From JANQPX01 sp039197065 (GTDB taxonomy: Bacteria; Pseudomonadota; Alphaproteobacteria; Geminicoccales; Geminicoccaceae), in assembly GCA_039197065.1 (NCBI GenBank), contig JBCCUL010000016.1, positions 62,001-126,000 of the forward strand: DNA of 64,000 bases, written 5' to 3'. A program made the translations under genes and the position numbers. Below the pieces are notes generated by a model, which did not search any database, was not told where the DNA came from, and was given only the letters and a program-made list of their open reading frames with translations. Shown one piece after another: positions 44,582 to 52,901 of this stretch (position 1 is the stretch's first letter; every line of letters begins with the position of its first letter).

Positions 44582-44597
44582 GTTAACATTCAATTAA
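44582..44597 (-). promoter_or_regulatory. CtrA-binding consensus in front of dprA
   Basis: The minus strand reads TTAATTGAATGTTAAC, an exact TTAA-N7-TTAAC, the full CtrA consensus of Alphaproteobacteria. It lies between plsY and dprA, 24 bases before the dprA start, so it could overlap a −10 region. The match is in the correct orientation for dprA. Confidence 0.6.
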
Positions 44598-44612
44598 TGG
44601 TTGTGGTTTATG

Positions 44613-45248
44613 TCAGACTTTCTCGGTGGGCGGGGTCTTGCTGAAGGACAGTTTCGATTCTTTGCCGGCGAACAGCCGCCGAAGATTTTCGTGATGCTTG
44701 ATGATGATGATGAGAGCGACCAGCAGATAGAGTTCCGCCTGTTGCACATGGCCGAGAACATAGGCGATCGGCGCCGCACTTACGGCGGAGAGAAGGGAGC
44801 TTAGCGAGACGTAGCGGGTGATGAAGACGACGACGAGAAAAACCACGAGCGCCAGGAGGCCGGCGAGCGGCGTCAATGTGAGGATCACGCCGGCCGCCGT
44901 CGCGACACCCTTGCCGCCCTTGAATTTGAGCCAGATCGGAAAACAATGGCCGACGATCGCACCGAGACCGGCGATGACAGCCATGTCGGGGCCGAAATAG
45001 CTGCCGATCCAGACCGGAAGGGCGCCCTTGAGGGCATCGAGCAGGAGCGTGCCCAGCGCCAGGCTCTTTCGTCCGGTGCGCAGCACATTGGTTGCCCCGA
45101 TATTGCCCGATCCGATCGTGCGCAGGTCACCGGCACCGAAGATCCGGGTGAGGATCAGGCCGAACGGGATGGACCCGATCAGGTAGCTGATCGCGAAACC
45201 GATGATGAAAGGCCACCAAAAGGCGGGGCCGCCGAGAGGATCGATCAT
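44613..45248 (-). CDS. plsY: acyl-phosphate glycerol-3-phosphate acyltransferase PlsY
   Basis: 211 residues from the ATG at 45248; an in-frame ATG at 45269 adds seven. An inner-membrane enzyme with about five helices. 'AISYLIGSIPFGLILTRIFGAGDLRTIGSGNIGATNVLRT' contains the three PlsY motifs: the Ser/Arg motif 'SGNIGATN', the glycine-rich 'GHCFPIWLKFKGGKGVATAAG', and the Glu-bearing third motif. It makes lysophosphatidic acid from acyl-phosphate. It lies between pyrC' and dprA. Confidence 0.96.
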   Translation of the reverse strand: MIDPLGGPAFWWPFIIGFAISYLIGSIPFGLILTRIFGAGDLRTIGSGNIGATNVLRTGRKSLALGTLLLDALKGALPVWIGSYFGPDMAVIAGLGAIVGHCFPIWLKFKGGKGVATAAGVILTLTPLAGLLALVVFLVVVFITRYVSLSSLLSAVSAAPIAYVLGHVQQAELYLLVALIIIIKHHENLRRLFAGKESKLSFSKTPPTEKV

Positions 45249-45357
45249 GAGACTATCGCCATGCTGCACCGATATTGCAGCGGATTTCTTAGAGCCCGTT
45301 TTGAACGTTATCGGGTGATTTCAAGATCTTGTCCATGACTGGCTGCGATGCCGCCTG

Positions 45358-46668
45358 CTAAGTCCTCGAAGCGGCCGCGCCGCTGCCGAAGATGGTACGG
45401 CCATCGACGATCGTGCGCAGAACTTTTCCTTCGGTGAGGCGGCCTTCGAAAGGCGTGTTCTTGGAAAGGCTGATCAAATCGTCCGGGCTGATGCGCCAAG
45501 GCATGTCGGGATCGAACAGAATGATGTCGGCCGCAGCGCCTTTCTTCAGCCGCCCGGCATCGAGGCCGAGGACGTCTGCGGGCGCTCTGGTCAGTTTGTC
45601 CAGGAGATCGAGCAGCGGCAGCGTGCCGTCATGAACGAGGCCGAGGGCGACGGGCAAAAGCGTTTCGAGGCCGACCACGCCGAACTCGGCCTGGGCAAAG
45701 GGCAGTCGCTTGGAATCCTGATCCTGCGGGCAGTGATCGCTGGCGATGATGTCGATCGTGCCGTCCACCAGGCCTGCCACCACCGCGAGTCGGTCGACCT
45801 CGGCGCGAAGCGGCGGCTTGATCTTGGCGAAGGTGCGATAGCCTTCCACCGACAGTTCGTTCAGCGTCAGGTGGGCAGGCGTACTGTCGGCGGTGATCGG
45901 GAGGCCCCTGGCTTTCGCCTGCCGGATCACCTCGACGGCGGCCGCCGTGGAGATCGGGCCGAGATGCAAGGCGCAGCCGGTGGCTTCGGCAAGCCGGACG
46001 TCGCGTTCCACCATGATCACCTCGGCTTCGAGCGGGATGCCGGCGAGGCCGAGCCGGGTCGCCATCTCGCCCTCGTTCATCATGCCGCCAGAGGTGAGCG
46101 AAGGATCCTCCGGAAACTGGATGATGCGTCCGTCGAGCGCGCTCGCATAGGCCATGGCCCGGCGCATCACCAGGCTGTCGGCAATGGGGCGATGACCGTC
46201 GGTGAACCCGACGGCGCCCGCCTGGCGAAGCAGCGCCATTTCCGCGAGATGCTCGCCGGCGCAACGCTGGGTGACCGCACCATAGGGATAGACCTTCACG
46301 CGCTTTTGCTGCCGGGCGCGTCTGGCGATGAATTCGACCATCGCCGGATCGTCGATCGCGGGTTCCGTGTTGGGCAGGCAGGCGAGGCTGGTGACGCCGC
46401 CGACCGCTGCGGCCTGCGTACCGCTTTCGAAGGTTTCCTTGTGCTCCGCGCCGGGTTCGCCGAACAGGACGCGCATGTCCACAAGTCCTGGCGCAAGGCA
46501 AAGGCCATCGGCTTCGATGATCTCCGCATCGATGCTGGCGCCATCGATCGACAGATGCTCGCCGAAACCTGCGATCTTGCCGCCGGCGATCAAAAGATCG
46601 CCGACTTGATCCAAGCCTTCCGCTGGGTCGAGCAGGCGCGCCCGCTTGATCAGGGTCAGGACGCTCAT
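45358..46668 (-). CDS. pyrC: dihydroorotase-like PyrC' (probably non-catalytic)
   Basis: 436 residues from the ATG at 46668, which overlaps the pyrB stop (ATGA). An amidohydrolase fold of the class I dihydroorotase type. The first metal motif, normally D-x-H-x-H-L-R-E-P-G, reads 'DMRVLFGEPGAEHKETFESG': both metal-binding histidines are gone (Arg and Leu). The later 'LHLGPIST' and 'IASDHCPQDQD' keep the other ligands only in part. By analogy with the pseudo-dihydroorotases linked to pyrB in Pseudomonas and other Proteobacteria, it likely serves as a structural partner of PyrB. An active PyrC should be encoded elsewhere. Confidence 0.85.
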   Translation of the reverse strand: MSVLTLIKRARLLDPAEGLDQVGDLLIAGGKIAGFGEHLSIDGASIDAEIIEADGLCLAPGLVDMRVLFGEPGAEHKETFESGTQAAAVGGVTSLACLPNTEPAIDDPAMVEFIARRARQQKRVKVYPYGAVTQRCAGEHLAEMALLRQAGAVGFTDGHRPIADSLVMRRAMAYASALDGRIIQFPEDPSLTSGGMMNEGEMATRLGLAGIPLEAEVIMVERDVRLAEATGCALHLGPISTAAAVEVIRQAKARGLPITADSTPAHLTLNELSVEGYRTFAKIKPPLRAEVDRLAVVAGLVDGTIDIIASDHCPQDQDSKRLPFAQAEFGVVGLETLLPVALGLVHDGTLPLLDLLDKLTRAPADVLGLDAGRLKKGAAADIILFDPDMPWRISPDDLISLSKNTPFEGRLTEGKVLRTIVDGRTIFGSGAAASRT

Positions 46669-47621
46669 GCTGCGGCCTTCAGGTTCCGGGTCAGCATGTC
46701 GAGACACGCCATGCGCACGGCAACGCCGAGTTCGACCTGGTCCAGTATGGCGCTTCGATGAATGTCATCGGCGACCGTGCCGTCGATTTCCACACCGCGG
46801 TTCATCGGTCCGGGGTGCATGATCAGCGCATCCGGCTTCGCATTGGCGAGTTTTTCATAAGTGAGGCCGAACAGGTGGAAGTATTCCCGCACCGACGGCA
46901 CGAAACTCCCCTGCATGCGCTCGGTCTGCAAACGCAGCATCATGACGATATCGGCATCGGCAAGGCCGCTCGCCATATCGCTGCATACCTCGACGCCATA
47001 GGCGCCGATCGTCGACGGCAGCAGGGTCTTCGGCGCCACCACCCTGATCCTCGCCCCCATTGCGCTTAGAAGAAGAATGTTCGAGCGCGCCACCCGGCTG
47101 TGCAGAATATCGCCGCAGATCGCCACCAAGAGCCCCTCGATATGGCCGCGTCGGCGTCGGATGGTGAGCGCATCGAGGAGCGCCTGGGTCGGATGCTCAT
47201 GACTGCCGTCGCCGGCATTGATCACGGCGCAGTTGACGTGATGGGCGAGAAGGGCGACAGCGCCGCTGTCATGGTGCCGGGCGACCAAAACGTCGGGATG
47301 CATGGCGTTCAGCGTCATCGCGGTGTCGATCAGGGTCTCGCCTTTCTTGATCGACGAGCTGCTGATCGACATGTTGACGACGTCGGCGCTGAGACGCTTG
47401 CCGGCCAGTTCGAACGAGGTGCGCGTTCGGGTCGAGCTCTCGAAAAACAGATTGATCTGGGTCAGGCCGCGCATCTGACTGAGCTTCTTGTTCGCCTGGC
47501 GGCCATGATCGACAAACTCGTCGGCCCTATCGAGGAGCAGACGAATTTCGGAGGGGGAAAGCCCCTCGATGCCGAGCAGATGGCGTTTGGAAAAAGCGGT
47601 GGGAAGCTCATGGACGGCCAT
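46665..47621 (-). CDS. pyrB: aspartate carbamoyltransferase catalytic subunit
   Basis: 318 residues. It joins carbamoyl phosphate and aspartate in pyrimidine synthesis. The carbamoyl phosphate loop is 'LFFESSTRTRTSFELAGKRL' and the second is 'HPTQALLDALTI'. 'MHPGPMNRGVEI' is near the C-terminus. No regulatory pyrI gene is adjacent; the next gene is pyrC', coupled by a four-base overlap, as in the class A/B aspartate transcarbamoylase complexes. Confidence 0.97.
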   Translation of the reverse strand: MAVHELPTAFSKRHLLGIEGLSPSEIRLLLDRADEFVDHGRQANKKLSQMRGLTQINLFFESSTRTRTSFELAGKRLSADVVNMSISSSSIKKGETLIDTAMTLNAMHPDVLVARHHDSGAVALLAHHVNCAVINAGDGSHEHPTQALLDALTIRRRRGHIEGLLVAICGDILHSRVARSNILLLSAMGARIRVVAPKTLLPSTIGAYGVEVCSDMASGLADADIVMMLRLQTERMQGSFVPSVREYFHLFGLTYEKLANAKPDALIMHPGPMNRGVEIDGTVADDIHRSAILDQVELGVAVRMACLDMLTRNLKAAA

Positions 47622-47820
47622 GAGCGTGAGTTATGCGCTGTAATCGCTTCGGTTGCAAGGCGTAGGCCAGCTCTTTCGCACCATCGGGTCCCTCGGCTGA
47701 TTTTGCTCACAAACCCTGTCAATATGAGCTATCAAGGTTTTCTGGGAAGGATAAAAAGGAGGCGTGACGGTTTCTGCCGCGAACCCGTACAGGCTGCTGG
47801 AAGGCAGGCTGAGGGGGATC

Positions 47821-49455
47821 ATGGAGGATCGGAGGCATCCAGAACGAATGGCCGAAGGATACGATTTCATCGTGATCGGCGCCGGGTCCGCCGGCTGCGC
47901 GCTCGCCAACCGCCTCACCGAGGACCCCGCTAACCGTGTGCTGCTGTTGGAGGCAGGCGGCCGCGACCTCAATCCCTGGCTGCACATTCCGGTCGGCTAC
48001 TACCGGACCATCTTCAACGAAAAGCTCAATTGGGGCTACGAGACCGAACCCGAGCTTGAGCTCAATGATCGCCGTATCGCCTGGCCGCGCGGTCGGGTGC
48101 TCGGCGGATCGAGTGCGATCAATGGCCTCGTCTACATTCGTGGTCAGCGCGAGGATTTTCAGCTCTGGCGTCAGATGGGCAACAAGGGCTGGGGCTGGGA
48201 CGACGTTCTCCCCTTCTTCAAGAAGGCGGAGGATCAGGAACGCGGCGCCAATGCCCTGCATGGCGAGGGCGGGCCGCTCGGCGTGTCCGATCTCAATCAG
48301 ACCCACGAGATCGTCGAGGCCTATATCAATGCATGCGATCAGATCGGCATTCCGCGCACCGCCGATTTCAATGGCGAGGAGCAGGAAGGGGCAGGCTATT
48401 TTCAGTTGACCACCCGAAACGGCTTTCGCTGCTCCAGCGCCGTCGCCTATCTCCACCCGATCAAGTACCGGCCCAACCTCAACGTGGTCACGGACGCCCT
48501 GGTGTCCAGGATCGTCGTCGAGGACAAGCGCGCCACCGGCGTGATGTACTGGCAAGACGGTCAGCTCATGCGCGCGGATGTCGAGGGTGAGATCATCCTC
48601 TCGGCGGGTGCTATAGGATCGCCGCAGATCCTGCAGCTCTCGGGCATTGGCCCAGGTGAGCGCCTGCAGGCGCTCGACATCAAGGTCGTGCATGATCTGG
48701 CCGGCGTCGGCGCCAATCTCCAGGACCATTTCCAGGCGCGCTCGCTCTACCGCTGCACCAAGCCGATCACCCTCAATGATCGGGTGCACAGCCCCTGGCA
48801 GAAGATGCTGATGGGCCTGGAATGGCTGACCAAGCGCACCGGACCCTTGACGATCGGTGCCGGGCAAGGCGGAATCTTTGCCAAGACCCGTCCGGAACTG
48901 GCGACCCCCGATGTGCAGTTCCACCTGATTCTGTTCAGCGCCGACAAGCCGGGCGAGCCGCTTCATGATTTCTCGGGCTTTACCGCATCGGTCTGTCAGC
49001 TTCGCCCGGAAAGCCGGGGCGAGATCATGATCACCTCGCGCGATCCCGCCGATCACCCGAAGATTCACGCGAACTATCTCGCTACCGAGACCGATCGCCA
49101 ATGCATGGTGGACGGCCTGAAACTGGCGAGGCGTCTCGCCGAGACCGAGGCGATGAAACCGCTGATCGCCGAGGAATTGGAGCCCGGTCCGGACGTTGTC
49201 ACCGACGAGCATTTTCTGGACTACGCCCGAGCGCGCGGCGGCACGATCTTCCACCCCACCAGCACCTGCATGATGGGGCCGGAAACCAACCCGAAGACCG
49301 TGGTCGACGACAAACTCTGCGTCCATGGCATTCGCGGCCTTCGGGTCGCCGACGCCTCGATCATGCCGACCGTGGTCTCCGGCAACACCAACGCCGCCTG
49401 CATCATGATCGGCGAAAAACTCGCCCACATCCTGCGGTCGGCGACCGCGGGCTAG
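47821..49455 (+). CDS. GMC-family FAD oxidoreductase (choline-dehydrogenase-like)
   Basis: 544 residues from the ATG at 47821; the ATG at 47848 (MAEGYDF) is an equally good start. 'DFIVIGAGSAGCALANRL' is the FAD dinucleotide loop. 'RGRVLGGSSAINGLVYIRG' is GMC signature 1, and 'GAIGSPQILQLSGIGPG' signature 2. The C-terminal 'HPTSTCMMGPETNPKTVVDDKLCVHG' has the active-site His, and 'VVSGNTNAACIMIGEKLA' the final FAD contact. It oxidises an alcohol; the substrate is not predictable. The downstream CopD-like gene follows after 35 bases. Confidence 0.92.
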   Translation: MEDRRHPERMAEGYDFIVIGAGSAGCALANRLTEDPANRVLLLEAGGRDLNPWLHIPVGYYRTIFNEKLNWGYETEPELELNDRRIAWPRGRVLGGSSAINGLVYIRGQREDFQLWRQMGNKGWGWDDVLPFFKKAEDQERGANALHGEGGPLGVSDLNQTHEIVEAYINACDQIGIPRTADFNGEEQEGAGYFQLTTRNGFRCSSAVAYLHPIKYRPNLNVVTDALVSRIVVEDKRATGVMYWQDGQLMRADVEGEIILSAGAIGSPQILQLSGIGPGERLQALDIKVVHDLAGVGANLQDHFQARSLYRCTKPITLNDRVHSPWQKMLMGLEWLTKRTGPLTIGAGQGGIFAKTRPELATPDVQFHLILFSADKPGEPLHDFSGFTASVCQLRPESRGEIMITSRDPADHPKIHANYLATETDRQCMVDGLKLARRLAETEAMKPLIAEELEPGPDVVTDEHFLDYARARGGTIFHPTSTCMMGPETNPKTVVDDKLCVHGIRGLRVADASIMPTVVSGNTNAACIMIGEKLAHILRSATAG

Positions 49456-49490
49456 ACTTCGACCTCGCTTAACATGGGAACTGTTTCGAC

Positions 49491-49946
49491 ATGACGCTCG
49501 GCCTGATCATCCACAGCCTTCTCGCGGTCCTCTGGGTGGGCGGTATGTTCTTCGCCTACGGCATCCTCCGCCCGAGCCTAAGCGAATGGGAGGCGCTCGA
49601 TCGCCTGAAGCTCTGGCGGGGCGTGTTCAAGCGCTTCTTCCCCTGGGTCTGGATGAGTGTGCTCGGCCTCCTGCTGACCGGCTATTATATGATCGTCTTC
49701 GGCTTTGGCGGATTCTCGGCCGTCGGTCTGCATGTCCATATCATGCATCTGACCGGCCTGATCATGGTGGCGTTATTCTTGTACCTGTTCCACGTCCCCT
49801 GGCTTGCGTTCAAGCGCGCGGTCGACAAGGAAGATGTCGCTGTTGCGGCAAAGCAGCTTGCCAGGATCAGGCAGGTCGTCGGCGCAAACCTAGCCCTCGG
49901 CCTGTTGACTGTCGCGATCGGATCGAGTGGGCGCTATTGGGGGTGA
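49491..49946 (+). CDS. CopD-like integral membrane protein
   Basis: 151 residues with four membrane helices (about 3–23, 50–71, 77–97 and 130–150). Helix 1 has 'LIIHSLLAVLWVGGMFFA', where His8 may be a haem or copper ligand, as in CopD/DUF2269-type proteins. A histidine pair lies in 'GLHVHIMHLTG' in helix 3. Function is unknown; possibly a b-type haem or copper membrane protein that could take electrons from the neighbouring oxidoreductase. That link is inference from spacing only. Confidence 0.75.
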   Translation: MTLGLIIHSLLAVLWVGGMFFAYGILRPSLSEWEALDRLKLWRGVFKRFFPWVWMSVLGLLLTGYYMIVFGFGGFSAVGLHVHIMHLTGLIMVALFLYLFHVPWLAFKRAVDKEDVAVAAKQLARIRQVVGANLALGLLTVAIGSSGRYWG

Positions 49947-49977
49947 CCAGACCGCTCGATAGAAAAGAGCGCCGTGT

Positions 49978-50952
49978 TCAGCCCACCACGGAAAGAGCCG
50001 GTCGATCGTTTCTTAGGGCTTCGATGAAGTCGTAGGCATCCATATCACCCGGACGCCAGCAGGGTGTGTTCGCCTTCACCGAAAGCATGATATCGAGACC
50101 CATGGAGCACTGGCCGGTTGGTAATAGCCGAAAGGTGCCAGCGGGATTGGCGAGACGCCGAAAGCGCAGTTTTTCCAGATCGATCACATCCCGTTCGAGA
50201 TCATCATCGGCGAGCCGCCCGAACTCGTCGTCTACGACGAAGTCGATATCAAATCGCTCGGCCTCGCGTCTAAGGATCACGAGATCGTTGAACATCTGCC
50301 GGCGGTCGCCGACCGGTCCGAGCAATTCATGATCATCGACCTCCTGAAGCGCCGTCACCAACCAGTGATCGACACCCAGATCCCGAGCCAGCGACGGCAT
50401 GCCGAGCAAGCGTTCTCGCTTCCGCGGCATGAGGATTGACGCCAACGTCAACACCGGCTGCAGAACCGGGTTGGCAGCTGCCAGGCGCAGACCATTCATG
50501 GCGGCTTCATGAGCTCCAACCTTGCCACGGCTGCGATCATGTATGGCCGCTTCGGCTGCATCGATGCTGACGGTGATCTTGCTGGGACGAAGGTCTGCCA
50601 GATCGTCGATCCACCGTCCAAGATTGGTCCCGTTGGTCACCAGGCTGGTCGGTATATCCAGGCGCCGACCGATATCGAGTATGGCCCGGGTGTAAGCAAA
50701 GCTTTCGGGCAGGAGCGGTTCATATCCTTGAATGCAGATCGCTCCAATCTCTTCACGCGCTGCGATCTGCTCGATGAAGGCGACATAATCTGTTGGCGAC
50801 AGATCCAGCTTTGTCGCCGCTTCCTTACGCTTTGTAATGAAGCAGTAGGGACAGTTCAAATTGCAGCCATTGGGCGCAGGGACGATGAAGGTCAAAATAG
50901 GCTTGGCGATACTGCTTGGAAGGTGATTTGGAATGGCTGCCAAATGGGGCAT
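49978..50952 (-). CDS. radical SAM protein with a partial SPASM-like C-terminus
   Basis: 324 residues. The radical SAM cluster motif is 'APNGCNLNCPYCFITKR' (CxxxCxxC). 'GAICIQGYEPLL' is the GGE-like motif (GYEP). 'PTSLVTNGTNLGRWI' and 'KITVSIDAAEAAIHDRSRG' are typical strand ends. Near the end, 'GQCSMGLDIMLSVKANTPCW' gives two cysteines 16 apart, like the first half of a SPASM/twitch cluster site; the rest of a SPASM domain is missing. GGAGG ten bases upstream supports the start. Divergent from a 19-codon ORF at 51137. Substrate unknown. Confidence 0.85.
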   Translation of the reverse strand: MPHLAAIPNHLPSSIAKPILTFIVPAPNGCNLNCPYCFITKRKEAATKLDLSPTDYVAFIEQIAAREEIGAICIQGYEPLLPESFAYTRAILDIGRRLDIPTSLVTNGTNLGRWIDDLADLRPSKITVSIDAAEAAIHDRSRGKVGAHEAAMNGLRLAAANPVLQPVLTLASILMPRKRERLLGMPSLARDLGVDHWLVTALQEVDDHELLGPVGDRRQMFNDLVILRREAERFDIDFVVDDEFGRLADDDLERDVIDLEKLRFRRLANPAGTFRLLPTGQCSMGLDIMLSVKANTPCWRPGDMDAYDFIEALRNDRPALSVVG

Positions 50953-51016
50953 TCTTATGCTGCCTCCGGCTTCTCGCAGATGGAAGCCATGGATCTGGAG
51001 TTAATCCTAACCTACT

Positions 51017-51049
51017 GTTGAAATTCAACCCTTGAGATAAAATTTCAAC
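51017..51049. promoter_or_regulatory. GTTGAA/TTCAAC inverted repeats upstream of the radical SAM gene
   Basis: GTTGAAATTCAAC (51017–51029) is a perfect 13-base palindrome, and TTTCAAC (51043–51049) adds a third half-site. They lie 65–97 bases upstream of the radical SAM start. Such spaced half-sites suit a dimeric regulator; none is identified. Confidence 0.4.
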
Positions 51050-51081
51050 GGCAGACGCTCGTGCTTTATTGATAGAAGCCT

Positions 51082-51097
51082 GTGTGATAAATCACAC
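51082..51097. promoter_or_regulatory. perfect 16-base palindrome, candidate operator
   Basis: GTGTGATAAATCACAC, seven-base arms and an AA centre. It contains TGTGA and TCACA with a four-base gap, so it is CRP/FNR-like in half-sites but not in spacing. It lies between the divergent radical SAM gene and the 19-codon ORF, 40 bases before the ORF. Confidence 0.5.
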
Positions 51098-51136
51098 TTC
51101 GGTATGCTGAACAAGACGTTATATGGGAGTGTTTTC

Positions 51137-51196
51137 ATGATAGTGCAGCTTATTGGCGAGCTGATCTCGATACCACGCCGCAAAGCTGCTTGGTAG
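51137..51196 (+). CDS. possible 19-residue peptide gene divergent from the radical SAM gene
   Basis: ATG to TAG encodes MIVQLIGELISIPRRKAAW. GGGAG lies at 51125–51129, exactly seven bases before the ATG, an ideal ribosome-binding site. The peptide has a hydrophobic N-terminal part with one Glu and a basic C-terminus ending in Lys-Ala-Ala-Trp. It is near, and divergent from, a radical SAM gene, so it could be a modified-peptide precursor, a leader peptide or chance. Nothing beyond size, ribosome-binding site and place supports it. Confidence 0.35.
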   Translation: MIVQLIGELISIPRRKAAW

Positions 51197-51222
51197 AATC
51201 GATCACTATCGCTTGGGTTGTT

Positions 51223-52734
51223 CTATTCGCCAGGTGAGCGATGGATTCGCATGAAATCGGCAAGGCGGATGGCTCTGAAACCCTGGTTGATCAGATAAGC
51301 CGTAGCAATAGCCCAATCTTGCCTTAGCGTTTCATCTTCCTCACCTCTTATAGCGCTTAGCCGGTGGCGTGCGGCCCAATAGACCAAACGCATCGCCTCC
51401 TCGTAGTGAATTCCTGGCGTCGTCAGCTCTCGGGATCTCCCGGTCAGATCCCAAGGTGTCCCGTCTCTGGCGCCGGGATTGAGCGTGTGGGCAAAGAAGC
51501 GCACGTCTTTTCTGGTCCCATCCTCGGACGGCCGACCTTCTTTGTTGTAGAGAACGGTCAATGTCGCATCGGAGATATCTGCGAGCTCTCTGCCATAGAG
51601 CTCGCGTAGCTCTTTGGACACCGACCAACGGTTCGGCATCATGCTTGGGAGGATGTTTTCGGCTGTTACTCCGATATCGCGGAGGCGAAACTTATGAACA
51701 TCTTTGTCTTCCTGCTCGTAAAGATTTTCAAACTCCTCCCGTCGAAGGTTCTGCACCAGCATCACGGTGCGCTCGCAGAGCCATTTCCATCGCTTTTCGC
51801 GATGTCCTTCTTCGGGGATGGTCAGGGAGCGAAGAAAGGCGCCGTGAATGCCGGATGTTTCGGACGGGACCTGCGCCTGTGATGCGTCTTCGTCGTCATC
51901 AATGTCATGTTCGGAATCGAAAGATGCAAACGCCCTGAATTGGGTCTTCATCATCTCAAAATTGAAGAAATCCTTCCATGAGTTCTCGTCTTCGACCTGG
52001 CGTCCGCCGATATCGATGATCCAGATGAAGATCGTGTCCTTTTCGCCGATCGTGTCATGAAGATTGTTCATCAAATGCCAGAACAGCCTGATCGTGTCGG
52101 ATGGCGTTGGTCCAATCGAAGAGTTGTGACGGCTAAGCGTGATATGGGCATCCAGATCGCCATAGAGGTCAGCGAGTTCTTGCCAATTGGTGCTGACCGC
52201 TTCAGCGACGAGCGCCTCGCCTGGGCGTACCGGCAATAGAAATCCATTGCGCGCGTGTTTGCTCCCGTCGGGATACATCACATCGATCAGGCGATCGCAG
52301 AGTGAGTCAAAGTCTCGACAAGGGAAGGGCGCATAGCCGTCGGCCGTGAGGACCCAGTCGCCTTCCTTGACGCCGACGAAGCGCCAGCGTTTCAGGAACA
52401 ACGACATCAGCGATCTGGCGTCATCTTTGCTGACGCGCACGCGGCCTGTGAGCTTGGGGTGGAGGCTCTTGACCGCTTGATCGTCGGTTAGCCAAACGTC
52501 GCGCATGCGGCGGATGCTGTTGCGGTTCTTGCCGCCGTCCTGGCCGCCGTTTTCGACCCAAACCTTATAGAATTCCCAGAGAAAGGCGCCGGGGGTTTTT
52601 ACGATGCAGTCGGCGATGGTGCCGTCGGCCTCAATTGCCGTGAGAGCTGATTGAATTTTTTCAAACCGCGAGGGTTTGGATGACGCGGCCACGTCATCCT
52701 CTAAAGGTTCACTCCCGCGCAGCTCAACCGACAT
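51223..52734 (-). CDS. orphan 503-residue soluble protein
   Basis: I do not recognise this protein. It has no signal or membrane segment. It is rich in Trp, Arg, Asp and Glu. An acidic loop near 'DSEHDIDDDEDASQ' splits it into two halves. The C-terminal part ('IHYEEAMRLVYWAARHRLSAIRGEEDETLRQDWAIATAYLINQGF') is helical. No catalytic motif is obvious. The coding sequence and flanks are more AT-rich and codon-diverse than the core genes, in keeping with an accessory gene. It converges on the 19-codon ORF and ends 27 bases after it. Confidence 0.75.
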   Translation of the reverse strand: MSVELRGSEPLEDDVAASSKPSRFEKIQSALTAIEADGTIADCIVKTPGAFLWEFYKVWVENGGQDGGKNRNSIRRMRDVWLTDDQAVKSLHPKLTGRVRVSKDDARSLMSLFLKRWRFVGVKEGDWVLTADGYAPFPCRDFDSLCDRLIDVMYPDGSKHARNGFLLPVRPGEALVAEAVSTNWQELADLYGDLDAHITLSRHNSSIGPTPSDTIRLFWHLMNNLHDTIGEKDTIFIWIIDIGGRQVEDENSWKDFFNFEMMKTQFRAFASFDSEHDIDDDEDASQAQVPSETSGIHGAFLRSLTIPEEGHREKRWKWLCERTVMLVQNLRREEFENLYEQEDKDVHKFRLRDIGVTAENILPSMMPNRWSVSKELRELYGRELADISDATLTVLYNKEGRPSEDGTRKDVRFFAHTLNPGARDGTPWDLTGRSRELTTPGIHYEEAMRLVYWAARHRLSAIRGEEDETLRQDWAIATAYLINQGFRAIRLADFMRIHRSPGE

Positions 52735-52901
52735 GCAAGCTGTCCCAGGCCAATATCAACGCCAACACCCATGATTTAACATTCAAAACCGTCAAAGGCA
52801 ATCTTGATTGGTTGCGGCTTTAAATTTGTATCAATAATTGAACGGTTTATATGATGCACATTATTTTAGATTGACGAATAAGAAAACTTTGCGTTAAACT
52901 T

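Noticed and set aside
52773..52790. Possible CtrA site upstream of the 503-residue gene
   Set aside because: The minus strand has TTAAA at the right place, but the other half is GGTT, not TTAA; only part of the consensus matches.
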